Shown here: positions 8,254-15,802 of the stretch, in pieces
Layout of the letters: every line of letters starts with the position of its first letter
How positions within the stretch are numbered: position 1 is the stretch's first letter
NCBI GenBank assembly: GCA_965369705.1
Contig: CBDURF010000034.1
Span: 1 to 25,237 of the forward strand
Origin: JAGLCY01 sp965369705
Lineage (GTDB): Bacteria; Krumholzibacteriota; Krumholzibacteriia; LZORAL124-64-63
Length of the DNA: 25,237 nucleotides
Direction of reading: 5' to 3'
The notes under the pieces: generated by a model
Databases searched by the model: none
Told to the model about the DNA's origin: nothing
Seen by the model: the letters and a program-made list of their open reading frames with translations, nothing else
Made by a program: the position numbers and the translations under genes

Positions 8254-8282
8254 ATCATAGCACAAAACGTGCAAGAAGGCCA
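8254..8282 (-). promoter_or_regulatory. Possible promoter of rho (good -10, poor -35)
   Basis: TATGAT on the minus strand (8259-8254) resembles a -10 box. About 17 bases upstream there is no convincing -35 (TGGCCT-like). The 155-base leader to the rho ATG would leave room for autoregulation, which is common for rho. Weak. Confidence 0.25.
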
Positions 8283-8321
8283 TTTACCTCTACGATTTTC
8301 CCAAAATTCCCCAAACGCCTA

Positions 8322-9536
8322 CTACGGGCCGCCCTGAAGTTCCTCGTAGGTCTTGTAATTGGCGTCCGAGGCGGCGTAATCGCCCAATTCCAGCTGAGAC
8401 AGACTGAGATAGAAAAAACCGTCCGCCGTGGCCGGAAAATTATTGGTCATGGCAAACCCGATTTCAACCGCACGGTTGAAAAGCGCCGTGGACTCCTCCG
8501 TCAACTCCGCCATCTTGACGGGGTCGGTTTCGGCCCCGGCCCGGCCCTTCATTTCCTTGCCATAGTTGTAGTACGTCCGCAAACGCATCAGCATGGTGTT
8601 GTCCGTCGGAAGGTCTTCCAGGTCGGCGGCGCGATCCAACACCGTGATGGCATCCTCGAACCGCCCGATGTTCGACGTGGAATACCAGGTCCCCGCGGCT
8701 ACAAGCATCGCCTTGTTGTCGGCGTCGTTGGTGGCGTCGGTGTCGGCTTCGTTCAGATCAACGACCTTGACGTAGAAATCGGCGGCCCGGGAGTAATCCT
8801 CGTCATCGATGGCCAGATTGGCGATGTCGATGAGCAGGCCCGTGTCGTCGCCGTGCTCGGCCAGCAACGTATCGAAGATCTGTTTGGCATCTTCATTCCG
8901 CTCAAGGGCGGCCAGCACGTTGGCCTTGTTCAACTGCAATTCGAAGGCTTCGGGATTCTGGGCCAGAACCTGGTCGAGCAAAACCAATGCCTCGTTGAGG
9001 AGTTCCTCGCGGTTTTCCGAATATCGCTCGTCCTGGGACATCTGCATCTTCAGGCGGGCGATGTTCTTGATGGGCGCCATGGAATCCGGCAGCGCGGCGA
9101 AGGCGAGCCTCATGTGTCCTTCGGCCTGCTCGAAGTAGTCCTCGTCCCAGTCGAGCTTGGCCTGCCGCACCCGATTGTTGTAGTTGTAGATCAGGGACTG
9201 CTCGACTTTCTCGGTGAATTCCTCGGGGTCGAGATCTTTGGCCCGCTGATAGGCTTCGGAAGCGAGTATGTAGTTCCTTTTCGCTTCGAGGAAGTCGTCG
9301 TTTTCCACGGCTTCTTCGGCCAGATGGCTGTAAGCCTCGCCCAGATAGTAAAAGGCATCGGGTTCATCGTCGCGGTACTCGAACCCTTCTTGGATCACCT
9401 TTACGGCCTTGTCATAGTTCTGCTCATCGATATACAGAATGGCACTGGTCGTGTGGGCGGATCGGCAGCCGGCCAATCCCGACAACCCAACCAGAACGAG
9501 CAGTCCGGCCAACAGGATGATTCGCGCTATGGTCAT
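8322..9536 (-). CDS. TPR-repeat outer-membrane or periplasmic lipoprotein
   Basis: This 404-residue protein begins with a lipoprotein signal peptide: a hydrophobic run then the lipobox LAGC, with the lipidated cysteine at residue 24. The mature part is acidic and helical, with repeated tetratricopeptide units, for example the stretches around YDKAVKVIQEGFEYRDDEPDAFYYLGEAYSHLA written here as two segments (YDKAVKVIQEGFEYRDD and EPDAFYYLGEAYSHL), YSRAADFYVKVVDLNEAD, and FFYLSLSQLELGDYAASDAN near the C-terminus. TPRs are protein-binding scaffolds, so a role in envelope assembly or secretion is likely, but the partner is unknown. The ATG at 9536 has a GGGGGG tract about seven bases upstream; the stop is TAG. 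It is a single gene with its own promoter candidate at 9699-9728. Confidence 0.85.
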   Translation of the reverse strand: MTIARIILLAGLLVLVGLSGLAGCRSAHTTSAILYIDEQNYDKAVKVIQEGFEYRDDEPDAFYYLGEAYSHLAEEAVENDDFLEAKRNYILASEAYQRAKDLDPEEFTEKVEQSLIYNYNNRVRQAKLDWDEDYFEQAEGHMRLAFAALPDSMAPIKNIARLKMQMSQDERYSENREELLNEALVLLDQVLAQNPEAFELQLNKANVLAALERNEDAKQIFDTLLAEHGDDTGLLIDIANLAIDDEDYSRAADFYVKVVDLNEADTDATNDADNKAMLVAAGTWYSTSNIGRFEDAITVLDRAADLEDLPTDNTMLMRLRTYYNYGKEMKGRAGAETDPVKMAELTEESTALFNRAVEIGFAMTNNFPATADGFFYLSLSQLELGDYAASDANYKTYEELQGGP

Positions 9537-9698
9537 GATGAGTCCCCCCTCGGGACGATTCCGGGCATTAGGGAAATCCAGGACATTCGGAACAAATCGG
9601 AACGATGCCTCATCGGGGCAATTTCAATCAATGAAACCCTGACTGGGGTGGGAAACAGTTGGCGCACGGAAAAGGTCGGATTCCTTCACCGCCTGTAA

Positions 9699-9728
9699 AA
9701 AGTAAGAAATCGGGGCCTTTGCTGTCAA
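9699..9728 (-). promoter_or_regulatory. Sigma-70-type promoter candidate for the TPR lipoprotein gene
   Basis: On the minus strand a perfect TTGACA (9728-9723) is followed 18 bases later by TACTTT (9704-9699), a weak -10. A transcript from here would have a leader of about 160 bases. The box lies just after the end of the sigma-factor operon, whose last stop is at 9735. Confidence 0.4.
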
Positions 9729-9734
9729 CCTGGA

Positions 9735-10286
9735 TTATTGGCGGCGTGGTCCCGGCCCACCCCGGCCCCGCCTGCCGACGCGCCCGTCCTTTTCGAAGGA
9801 CAGCATGGCCAGGTATCGCGCCCGTTGGGCGGAATCCAGAACGGCCATTTCCTGCAGCACCGTTTCAGCCACCAGGGAGTCCAGAACCGCCTGCTCCTGC
9901 CCCAGTTCGGCGATGGCGTGGCGAATCCGGTCCTGGTCGACCTCGTCGCTGGTCACCAAGGTGTGTAAAAGGTCGCGTTTTTGGGTGATGAGAACCCTTT
10001 TCTGCATCAACATGCGCCCGGTTTCGGTGTGGACCTTCTGGAACACTTCCCGCTGCTCGGGTCTCAGGTCCAGCATTTTGGCGATACGTTCCATACGCCG
10101 GGTGAACATCATTCGCCGCGCGGTGGTGTCCTGGTCGGCCCAGCGGCCAGGGGTCCGGCGAATTCCACCGTCCCGCCCGAAAACGCGCCGCCCGTCCGGT
10201 TCCCCGCGGTCACCCAGCAGGCGCAGCCCGAAGCCCAGGTTGAGGCCCAGGGAAATCAACAGCACCAGCACCCAGCCTTTTTTCAT
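9735..10286 (-). CDS. Membrane-anchored periplasmic Metal_resist/Spy-CpxP-like protein (candidate sensor)
   Basis: The 183-residue protein has a single N-terminal hydrophobic anchor (residues 5-24, no clear cleavage site), a basic linker, then a helical domain at about 55-165. The helices contain MLDLRPEQREVFQKVH and MAVLDSAQRARYLAML, resembling the Metal_resist (heavy-metal sensor, CnrX/ZraP/Spy-like) fold that forms antiparallel four-helix bundles in the periplasm. It ends in a Gly/Arg-rich tail. It overlaps the anti-sigma factor gene by 4 bp and has GAGGGG upstream of the ATG, so it is the last gene of the sigma operon. By analogy with CnrX acting on CnrY, it could modulate the anti-sigma factor (inference). 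No conserved metal ligands such as His/Cys clusters are evident, so the signal may be misfolded protein or not metal at all. The stop is TAA. Confidence 0.75.
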   Translation of the reverse strand: MKKGWVLVLLISLGLNLGFGLRLLGDRGEPDGRRVFGRDGGIRRTPGRWADQDTTARRMMFTRRMERIAKMLDLRPEQREVFQKVHTETGRMLMQKRVLITQKRDLLHTLVTSDEVDQDRIRHAIAELGQEQAVLDSLVAETVLQEMAVLDSAQRARYLAMLSFEKDGRVGRRGRGGPGPRRQ

Positions 10287-10789
10287 GATCCGTTCCCCTC
10301 ATCGAGCAGATCCGCGCCCAGCAGGATGTCGTCGAGCCCCGCGGCGCCTTCGCCCCCGAGCCAGCTGGATTCCGAAAGCCAAGTGGATTCCGACAGCCAG
10401 CTGGATTCCACCAACCAGGACGAATCCATCAGACTGGAGTCGGCGCCCTCCTCCTGGTCCGCCCCGACGGGCAGCAGGATCCCCAGCATCAGGCCGGCCG
10501 CCACCGCGGCGGTCGCCAAGCCGGTCCTGGTCAGACGTCCGGCTCCGAAGAACCACTCACGTTCGGATGTTTCCTGGCCAAAGGTCCGCGCCTGAACCGC
10601 CGGCCAGACGCTGCCCGTTGCCGGCGAAGGCCTCCCCGCGGAGCCGAGCATCTCCCACATCTCGCGGGCCCGATCAGCCTCGGCCCGGCATGCGGGACAT
10701 TCGTTCAGATGTTCTTCCACCGCGGCGTTCCGGTCACGGTCCAGTTCCCCGGAAATGTAGGCCTGAATCATGTTCGCGACGTGTTTCAT
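10283..10789 (-). CDS. Transmembrane zinc-finger (zf-HC2) anti-sigma factor with SSWLxE repeat tail
   Basis: This is a 168-residue single-pass membrane protein. The cytoplasmic N-terminus has the anti-sigma zinc motif H27-x3-C31-x2-C34 (EEHLNECPACRAEADRA), which binds and holds the cognate ECF sigma factor. A transmembrane helix lies at about 90-108 (LATAAVAAGLMLGILLPVG). The extracytoplasmic part (110-168) is short and very unusual: four near-identical hexapeptides SSWLVE, SSWLSE, STWLSE, SSWLGG (123-146) followed by an acidic, leucine-rich end. This tail does not resemble the usual larger sensory domain, so it may be a docking or folding-sensitive element. The gene overlaps both sigma factor (4 bp) and sensor (4 bp), implying coupled translation. 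The stop is TGA. Confidence 0.88.
   Translation of the reverse strand: MKHVANMIQAYISGELDRDRNAAVEEHLNECPACRAEADRAREMWEMLGSAGRPSPATGSVWPAVQARTFGQETSEREWFFGAGRLTRTGLATAAVAAGLMLGILLPVGADQEEGADSSLMDSSWLVESSWLSESTWLSESSWLGGEGAAGLDDILLGADLLDEGNGS
10349..10423 (-). repeat. 18-bp tandem repeats encoding SSWLxE in the anti-sigma factor
   Basis: Four consecutive 18-bp units encode SSWL[V/S]E-type hexapeptides, with a degenerate start (SSLMD) just before them. Codons differ slightly between copies, so the repeats are not a very recent slippage product and the peptide pattern has been kept. Confidence 0.85.
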
Positions 10790-11334
10790 ATCAGATCACC
10801 TTTTCCAGCCAAATCCTCACGCAGGGCCGCCATGGCCCGCTGGATGAGGGATTCGACACCGGGGACGGTAGTGCCCATCACCGAAGCCACTTCTTTGTAG
10901 CGCATGTCCTGAAAACGATGCAGAGCCAGGGCTTCCCTCTGACGGCCGGGCAAACGGGCCATGGCTGTCCGCACGGCCGCCGTCCGCTGGTTCTGCTCCA
11001 GATCCTCGTCCGGGCCCCGTCCCGCGCTCCCCGTATCGTGGATCACCGGATCGAAACGGACCCAGCGCAGGATCTTTCGCCGCCTCAGGCGGCTGCGGGC
11101 CAGGTTGCCGGCGATCCTGAAGAGCCAGCTCTTGAACATGCCCGCCGCCTGGTAGGAACCAGCTTTCCTGAACACCTGGACGAACGTGTCCTGGACCAGG
11201 TCCTCGGCCTCCTCGACAGAGCCGAGCATGTGGATCAGAAAGCTCAACACGTCCCGTTCCCACCGCTGGACGAGGAGACGGAAAGCCGCCTCCTCGCCCT
11301 CTGCGGTCCGGATCATGAGAGCATCGTCGTCCAT
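10786..11334 (-). CDS. ECF-type RNA polymerase sigma factor
   Basis: The 182-residue protein has the two-domain layout of group 4 (ECF) sigma factors. Region 2 includes VEEAEDLVQDTFVQVFRKAG, the helix that contacts core polymerase and the -10 element. Region 4 includes LPGRQREALALHRFQDM and YKEVASVMGTTVPGVESLI, the helix-turn-helix that reads the -35 element. It redirects RNA polymerase to a stress regulon when released by the anti-sigma factor encoded next. The start is uncertain: ATG at 11334 is used, but an in-frame TTG at 11352 or GTG at 11346 is possible, and no strong ribosome-binding site decides it. It lies 48 bp after the LTxxQ gene and overlaps the anti-sigma gene by 4 bp. The stop is TGA. 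Confidence 0.93.
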   Translation of the reverse strand: MDDDALMIRTAEGEEAAFRLLVQRWERDVLSFLIHMLGSVEEAEDLVQDTFVQVFRKAGSYQAAGMFKSWLFRIAGNLARSRLRRRKILRWVRFDPVIHDTGSAGRGPDEDLEQNQRTAAVRTAMARLPGRQREALALHRFQDMRYKEVASVMGTTVPGVESLIQRAMAALREDLAGKGDLI

Positions 11335-11382
11335 GGTTCGGGGCACCTGCAACCGTCCTGTGAGTGGTCCTCATCGCACGTT

Positions 11383-11982
11383 CTACCAGCGACCCCGGGC
11401 ACCTCTTCGCCCCTTGCCGTAACCCGGGCCGTTCCAGTCGCCGTCGCCACAGGGACCCATTCCCCGGCCACCGCCCAGACGACCCGCGCCCCTCTGGAAT
11501 CTCCCGTTCAGCATCAGCATCTTGTCACGCTGCTCGGGTGTCAACTGTTTGCCCACTTCCAGCCTGTTCTTCAGGCGATTGCCTTGAATCTCGGTTCGCA
11601 GGGCGCCGATCTTGCCGATAAGGTCCTGAGCAGCCTTCTCGGAAGGATCGTCCTTGAGCATCTCGCCCTGCAACTCGTTGCGCAGACGCATCAAATCCTT
11701 GCGCAGCTCCATGTTCTTCTCCCGACCCTGGGTCTGGATACCTTTGATGACCTCGATCTGTTCATCCGTCAGTTCCAGTTGATCGGCCACCATCTCGAAA
11801 CGGTAGCCTGGGCCGAACTCTCCGTCACCGAATCCCCATCCGCCACCAGCGCCGTACCCGGCACCGGCACCGTACCCCGCCCCGGGCCTCTGGGCCAGGG
11901 CCGTTCCCGCTCCCAACACCATCATTGCGGTCAGGGTCAAGAAAACCAGGGTCTTCATTCCGTTGTTGGTCCGTGCGTTCAT
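11383..11982 (-). CDS. Secreted LTxxQ-motif (Spy/CpxP-like) periplasmic protein
   Basis: A 199-residue protein with a Sec signal peptide (about 1-30, ending GTALA-Q). After a Gly/Tyr-rich stretch with repeated GAGYGAG units (35-50) comes a helical core with two LTxxQ motifs, LTDEQ (71-75) and LTPEQ (147-151), the hallmark of the Spy/CpxP/ZraP group of periplasmic chaperones and stress inhibitors. The C-terminus is Gly/Arg-rich. The start ATG at 11982 is chosen because GGAGG lies eight bases upstream; a GTG/ATG further out would lack a signal peptide at the N-terminus. It is the first gene of the sigma operon and is a plausible product or feedback element of the regulon. A weak ECF-like element (GGAAT, 18 bases, CGGTC) is seen at 12063-12090. 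The stop is TAG. Confidence 0.8.
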   Translation of the reverse strand: MNARTNNGMKTLVFLTLTAMMVLGAGTALAQRPGAGYGAGAGYGAGGGWGFGDGEFGPGYRFEMVADQLELTDEQIEVIKGIQTQGREKNMELRKDLMRLRNELQGEMLKDDPSEKAAQDLIGKIGALRTEIQGNRLKNRLEVGKQLTPEQRDKMLMLNGRFQRGAGRLGGGRGMGPCGDGDWNGPGYGKGRRGARGRW

Positions 11983-12107
11983 TTTTTTTCCTCCGCTTGG
12001 GGCCGGTTGGCCCGGTGAAATGATCAAGTACCGATGACCTCGTTCAATTCACCAAACGTCGCGACCGGAAAAAACCAGCGGAAATATTCCACCTGGGGAA
12101 CGAATTA

Positions 12108-14099
12108 TCAGTCCACCAGGTCTAGATTCCGCTGCAGGAGGAGATTGCCGGGAACCGCTTTCAATCCCCGTTCGAAAACGGCCCGGGCTTCCTCACGGCT
12201 CCCCTTCCGGGCCAGGATGATCCCCAGGTCGATGTAACCCCGGGCATCCCCGGGGTGGGCGCCGATCAGGTCCCGGGCAACCGCCATCGCCTCTTCGGGA
12301 CGGCCCACCTCGGCCAGCAGCACGGTCCGGTTGTGGAGGGTGTCCGCATCGCGAGGATGATCCGCCAGGACCGCGCGGGTCAGCTCCAGGGCTTCCTGGC
12401 GCCGGCCATCCTCGAGCCACAAAGCCAGGAGGACCTTGTTGATCTCCAGATTCCGGGACGTGGCGAGGGCCCCCTCCGCCAGGATCCCGGCGGCCTCCTC
12501 GCGCTCCCCGCGTTCGATCAAAAGGGCGGCCAGTCCCAACCAGGGAGCCGGACTGGCGGCTTTGCCTGCCAATGATTCCCGGTAGAGATTTTCCGCTGTT
12601 TCCCGGGCCGAGGCTGAATCTCCCGCATCTTCCGCCCCGGCGATCTCAGCCCAGCGTCGCGCCTCGTTGGCCTGGGCCTGGGCCCGCCACATGGCCCGGG
12701 TGCCCTCCAGACCCCAGGGAACCGTGAGTAGTAAAGCCAAGATGAACACCAGAGCCGCCGACCGGTTTTTTCGCAGGATTTCCACCGCCCCGGCCACCGC
12801 CAGCAGGCAGAGAAAAGGCACCAGGACCAGGCGGTACCGCGACACCACGAAGAAGAAACTCTGACCCGCCACCAGCACGGCCAGGGCCGCGACCCACCAC
12901 CGGACCTGGGCATCCCGCCACCGCCCGACCATTCCCCCCAAGCCCAGAGCCACGATCAGGGCGAAGGGGACCGGCAGCCATTCCAGTACCGGCGCCGCCC
13001 GGCGCCAGCCTTCTAGAGGCGTCAACTGGTCGATTTCCCAACCTTGCAGATGAAGCCAGACCTTCTTCAGCCAGAGGCCGGCGGTTCGAGCGGGATCTTC
13101 GGTCATGGCGCGCCAGGCTTCCCGACCCCAGATCCGGTCAGCCTCGGCCAGCGTGGGCGTCGGACCTTCCCATCTTTCACCCAGATATTCCCTGCCCGCC
13201 GGGTCGTGGCGCCAGTCCCCCGGCACGACCGCCACGTAGAATCCGTTGGCGTCGGGCCCGTTTCCGATGAAGAGATTCACCCCCGCGTTGAGGGTGGGAC
13301 CTGTCGGTCGTCCGGCGATCCTGCTGTTGTGGATGACGGCGGGAGCGAGAACCACCGAAACGGCGGCCAGCACCAACAGTGCCCGGCCGAGGCGGGCCCG
13401 CCGCCCGGCCGCCTTTCCGGCCGTCAACACCATGACCGGAACCAGCAAAAGAAGAGTGGTGCCCCGCAGCAATCCCGCCAATCCGAGGACCGTACCCAGG
13501 GCCAAGGGCAGGACAAGGCCCGGTCCGATCACCCTGTCTTCTTCGGCGCGGTCAACCAGCCGGGTCATCAGATAGGCCACCCCGGCGACCAGCAGGACGA
13601 GGGGTAGTTCAAGCAGGATGGACACGGTGTAGACGGCGGCGGGTCGATACAGGGCGAACAGGATCGCCGGCAGCCAGACAACCAGGTCTTTTTTCCAGCC
13701 AGTCTCCATCTCCCGGCCCAGGACGCGTCCAGCGATCAGCCGCAGCAGGATCAGGACTCCCAGCCAGCAGGCGATCTGGAAGATGCGGATTCCTCTCAGT
13801 TGATCCGGGGAGAATACCCGGCTGTCGGGCACGCTTTCGCCGCTGCCGGCCAGGAGAATCAGGAGCGGATACAGGGGAGAGACAAAAAAGGGTTCCGCAG
13901 GTGGAAAAGGAGTTTTTGTCCAGGCGGCTGCTTGATCCAGGTAATAGACCTCGTCCAGAATGGGCACCCGGCCAAAGACGGAATCTTCGGCCTGTCCCAG
14001 GAACACCACCCAGAACACCAGAGCGGCCAGGCACACGGACAGCGGCCAGATCCATCCACGGGAAATCCGTGAGGGAATCCGTCCGCCGGCGTTGCGCAT
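12108..14099 (-). CDS. GT-C fold membrane glycosyltransferase (GT39/ArnT-like) with C-terminal TPR region
   Basis: A 663-residue integral membrane protein with about 11-13 hydrophobic segments in the first 470 residues. After the first helix comes VPILDEVYYLDQAAAW, with the Asp-Glu pair (near 49-50) in the first extracytoplasmic loop that is typical of GT-C enzymes using polyprenyl-phosphate-linked sugars. LNAGVNLFIGNG and the large loop near 285-370 fit the periplasmic region of PMT/ArnT/GT39-like proteins. Residues from about 490 to the end are soluble and helical with TPR-like repeats (ADTLHNRTVLLAEVGRPEEA and ARGYIDLGIILARKGSREEA). Acceptor and sugar are unknown. The ATG at 14099 shares one base with the ychF-like stop TGA; a GTG at 14102 is possible, so translation is coupled to it. 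Confidence 0.8.
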   Translation of the reverse strand: MRNAGGRIPSRISRGWIWPLSVCLAALVFWVVFLGQAEDSVFGRVPILDEVYYLDQAAAWTKTPFPPAEPFFVSPLYPLLILLAGSGESVPDSRVFSPDQLRGIRIFQIACWLGVLILLRLIAGRVLGREMETGWKKDLVVWLPAILFALYRPAAVYTVSILLELPLVLLVAGVAYLMTRLVDRAEEDRVIGPGLVLPLALGTVLGLAGLLRGTTLLLLVPVMVLTAGKAAGRRARLGRALLVLAAVSVVLAPAVIHNSRIAGRPTGPTLNAGVNLFIGNGPDANGFYVAVVPGDWRHDPAGREYLGERWEGPTPTLAEADRIWGREAWRAMTEDPARTAGLWLKKVWLHLQGWEIDQLTPLEGWRRAAPVLEWLPVPFALIVALGLGGMVGRWRDAQVRWWVAALAVLVAGQSFFFVVSRYRLVLVPFLCLLAVAGAVEILRKNRSAALVFILALLLTVPWGLEGTRAMWRAQAQANEARRWAEIAGAEDAGDSASARETAENLYRESLAGKAASPAPWLGLAALLIERGEREEAAGILAEGALATSRNLEINKVLLALWLEDGRRQEALELTRAVLADHPRDADTLHNRTVLLAEVGRPEEAMAVARDLIGAHPGDARGYIDLGIILARKGSREEARAVFERGLKAVPGNLLLQRNLDLVD

Positions 14100-15154
14100 C
14101 ACACGCTGAACCTGATTTCCAGAATGTCCCCGTCCTTGACTTCGTAACCCTTTCCCTCGAGCCGCACCTTGTTGACCTGCTTGGCGGCCGCCATGGAGCC
14201 GGCCGCGATCAGGTCGTCATAGGCCGTGACCTCGGCCCGGATGAATCCGCGCTGAAGATCCGAATGGATGACCCCGGCGGCCACCGGCGCGGTGGACCCC
14301 TTGCGCACCGCCCAGGCGCGGCACTCGTCCTCGCCGACGGTGAAGAAGCTATGGAGATCAAGCGCGCCGTAGGACGCCCGGATCATCTGGTGCAGGGCGG
14401 GTTCGGCGATGCCAAGATCGGCCAGAAACTCGGCTGCATCGGCGGAGTCAAGTTCGGCGAGTTCCTCCTCCACACGGGCGCAGATTACCACGGTTTCCGC
14501 TCCCGCGGCCTTGGCCGCGGCGATGACCTCGGCCGGGGCCTCCGCGCCTTCCTCATGGTTCAGGACCACGATCATGGGTTTGAGGGTCAAGAAGGCGTAA
14601 CCCGAGGAGAGCTTCACTTCATCCGGATTGAGGTCGAGATCCCGCAGGGGCCGGTCGTTTTCCAGCTGATCCCGGAACCGTTCCATCATGGGTGGTTCCA
14701 GGAGGTTGGCCACCTTGCCCATCCGGGCCTTTTCCTTGGCTAGGCGCTCCAGTCGGTTTTCCACGATCTGAAAATCGGCCAGGGCCAGCTCGAGGGCCAT
14801 GGTCTCCAGTTCGCCAGCGGGGTCCGGCGCGCCGTAGCCGCCATCGAAGCAGCGAATGACCTGGGCCAGGGCGTCCACCTTGCGGCCATGTTCGAGGAAC
14901 CTGGTGGCTTCGCGGCCGCCGTCGGCCGACGCGCCGGCTTGAAAACCCGGAATATCCACCCACTCCACCGTGGCGTGAACGGTGCGCTTGGGATTGAACA
15001 TCTCGGTCAGGCGGTCAAGCCTGGGATCGGGCACGCGGCCCACCGCCAGATGAGGATCCACTCCACCCTGTCCCGTGGGCAATCCTGCCCCCGTGATCAC
15101 ATTGTAAAGGGTGGTCTTGCCGGTGAACTTCACCCCGATGATGCCGATCTGCAC
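14099..15154 (-). CDS. Divergent YchF/Obg-family ATPase with TGS domain
   Basis: A 351-residue P-loop protein of the YchF type. Walker A is GVKFTGKT (7-14) instead of the usual GLPNVGKS; VPDPRLDRLTEMFNPKR (41-57) and VEWVDIPGFQAGAS (63-76) match the family's signature. The base-recognition motif is NHEE (199-202), the N-x-x-E form that gives YchF its ATP preference. A C-terminal TGS domain covers about 267-351. The segment after IRCFDG is shortened and lacks the histidine equivalent to catalytic His114 of E. coli YchF, so hydrolysis may be impaired or different. The start is GTG at 15154 with GGAGG seven bases upstream. The gene is coupled to the glycosyltransferase that follows. Family identity is secure; equivalence to canonical YchF is not. 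Confidence 0.85.
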   Translation of the reverse strand: MQIGIIGVKFTGKTTLYNVITGAGLPTGQGGVDPHLAVGRVPDPRLDRLTEMFNPKRTVHATVEWVDIPGFQAGASADGGREATRFLEHGRKVDALAQVIRCFDGGYGAPDPAGELETMALELALADFQIVENRLERLAKEKARMGKVANLLEPPMMERFRDQLENDRPLRDLDLNPDEVKLSSGYAFLTLKPMIVVLNHEEGAEAPAEVIAAAKAAGAETVVICARVEEELAELDSADAAEFLADLGIAEPALHQMIRASYGALDLHSFFTVGEDECRAWAVRKGSTAPVAAGVIHSDLQRGFIRAEVTAYDDLIAAGSMAAAKQVNKVRLEGKGYEVKDGDILEIRFSV

Positions 15155-15200
15155 GTCTGCCTCCTGTGGAACAAACCGATGGTCGGATGATCAGAACACA

Positions 15201-15241
15201 CCCTAACCCGGAGGAGTAGAAAAATCACTCCTGGGTGAGGG
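15201..15241 (-). terminator. Long imperfect hairpin between the FnIII-like gene and the ychF-like gene
   Basis: The arms CCCT, ACCC, AGGAGT pair with ACTCCT, GGGT, AGGG around a 9-nt A-rich loop, 14 bp in all with one mismatch and a two-base bulge. It lies 21 bases after the FnIII-like gene stop. No T-tract follows on either strand, so it may be a processing or Rho-assisted termination site instead of a classic terminator. Confidence 0.45.
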
Positions 15242-15261
15242 CATTCCGGTTGGGAAAACCG

Positions 15262-15633
15262 TTAAAAACCAGGTGGGGCCAATTCAGGGGAATACGGCAG
15301 CGACCAATTGGACAAAGGCCCTTGGGTGTCGGCGGCATCCACGCCGGCCACCCTGATCCGGTACTTGTTGCCGTAGACGACCGGCAACATGATCGATTCG
15401 GTCGTCACAGGATTGAAAAACAGGGTGTCCCTCTCGTTGACCAGCACTTGAGCCACATAGTGGTGGACGGCCGTGCCGGTCGAGGGCGCGGTCCAGGAGA
15501 ACTTCACGTCCGGAGCGATCTGGCTGATGGAGCTCTTGTTCTCCTGGACCAGGGCGGTCCCGACAACCACCGTTGAGACCACGACCACCGCCAGGAGCAC
15601 CTTCAACACTGTCGACCTGGTTTTCTTTTCCAT
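15262..15633 (-). CDS. Small membrane-anchored fibronectin type III-like protein
   Basis: A 123-residue protein with a short basic N-terminus (MEKKTRST), a hydrophobic signal or anchor (about 9-27) and then one FnIII-like beta-sandwich. The segment DVKFSWTAPSTGTAVHHYVAQ, given here as DVKFSWTAPSTGTAV and HHYVAQ, and YRIRVAGVDAADTQGPLSN, carry the W, Y and 'R-V-A-G/A-V-D' pattern typical of FnIII strands B to F. It is probably an extracytoplasmic adhesion or binding module; no enzymatic motif is visible. ATG at 15633 is chosen because GGAAG lies eight bases upstream, and a good promoter is found at 15708-15736. It diverges from the secreted beta-helix gene. The stop is TAA. Confidence 0.65.
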   Translation of the reverse strand: MEKKTRSTVLKVLLAVVVVSTVVVGTALVQENKSSISQIAPDVKFSWTAPSTGTAVHHYVAQVLVNERDTLFFNPVTTESIMLPVVYGNKYRIRVAGVDAADTQGPLSNWSLPYSPELAPPGF

Positions 15634-15707
15634 TTTTTTACTTCCGTTATCTAAGCAAATGCGCAAGCTTGCAGAATCTTGGCCCAAAACTATTCCGTTC
15701 TCCAACA

Positions 15708-15736
15708 AATATATATCGATTTTTCTTCAGATGCAA
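15708..15736 (-). promoter_or_regulatory. Sigma-70-type promoter of the FnIII-like gene
   Basis: On the minus strand TTGCAT (15736-15731) and TATATT (15713-15708) are separated by exactly 17 bases and lie in an AT-rich divergent region. The start codon is about 70 bases downstream. The leader contains the palindrome GCAAGCTTGC at 15663-15672. Confidence 0.55.
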
Positions 15737-15802
15737 AATTGGGTATGAAAACAAAAATCACCCTAAATTACCTGATAAATGCCTGAAAAAAGAATTTCGG
15801 GG

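Noticed and set aside
9805..12018. 737-residue plus-strand frame opposite the sigma operon
   Set aside because: Arg/Pro/Ser-rich low-complexity translation overlapping four well-supported genes.
12063..12090. ECF-type promoter upstream of the LTxxQ gene (GGAAT, 18 bases, CGGTC)
   Set aside because: Spacing is one or two bases too long and the -10 is poor; kept only as a remark in the gene entry.
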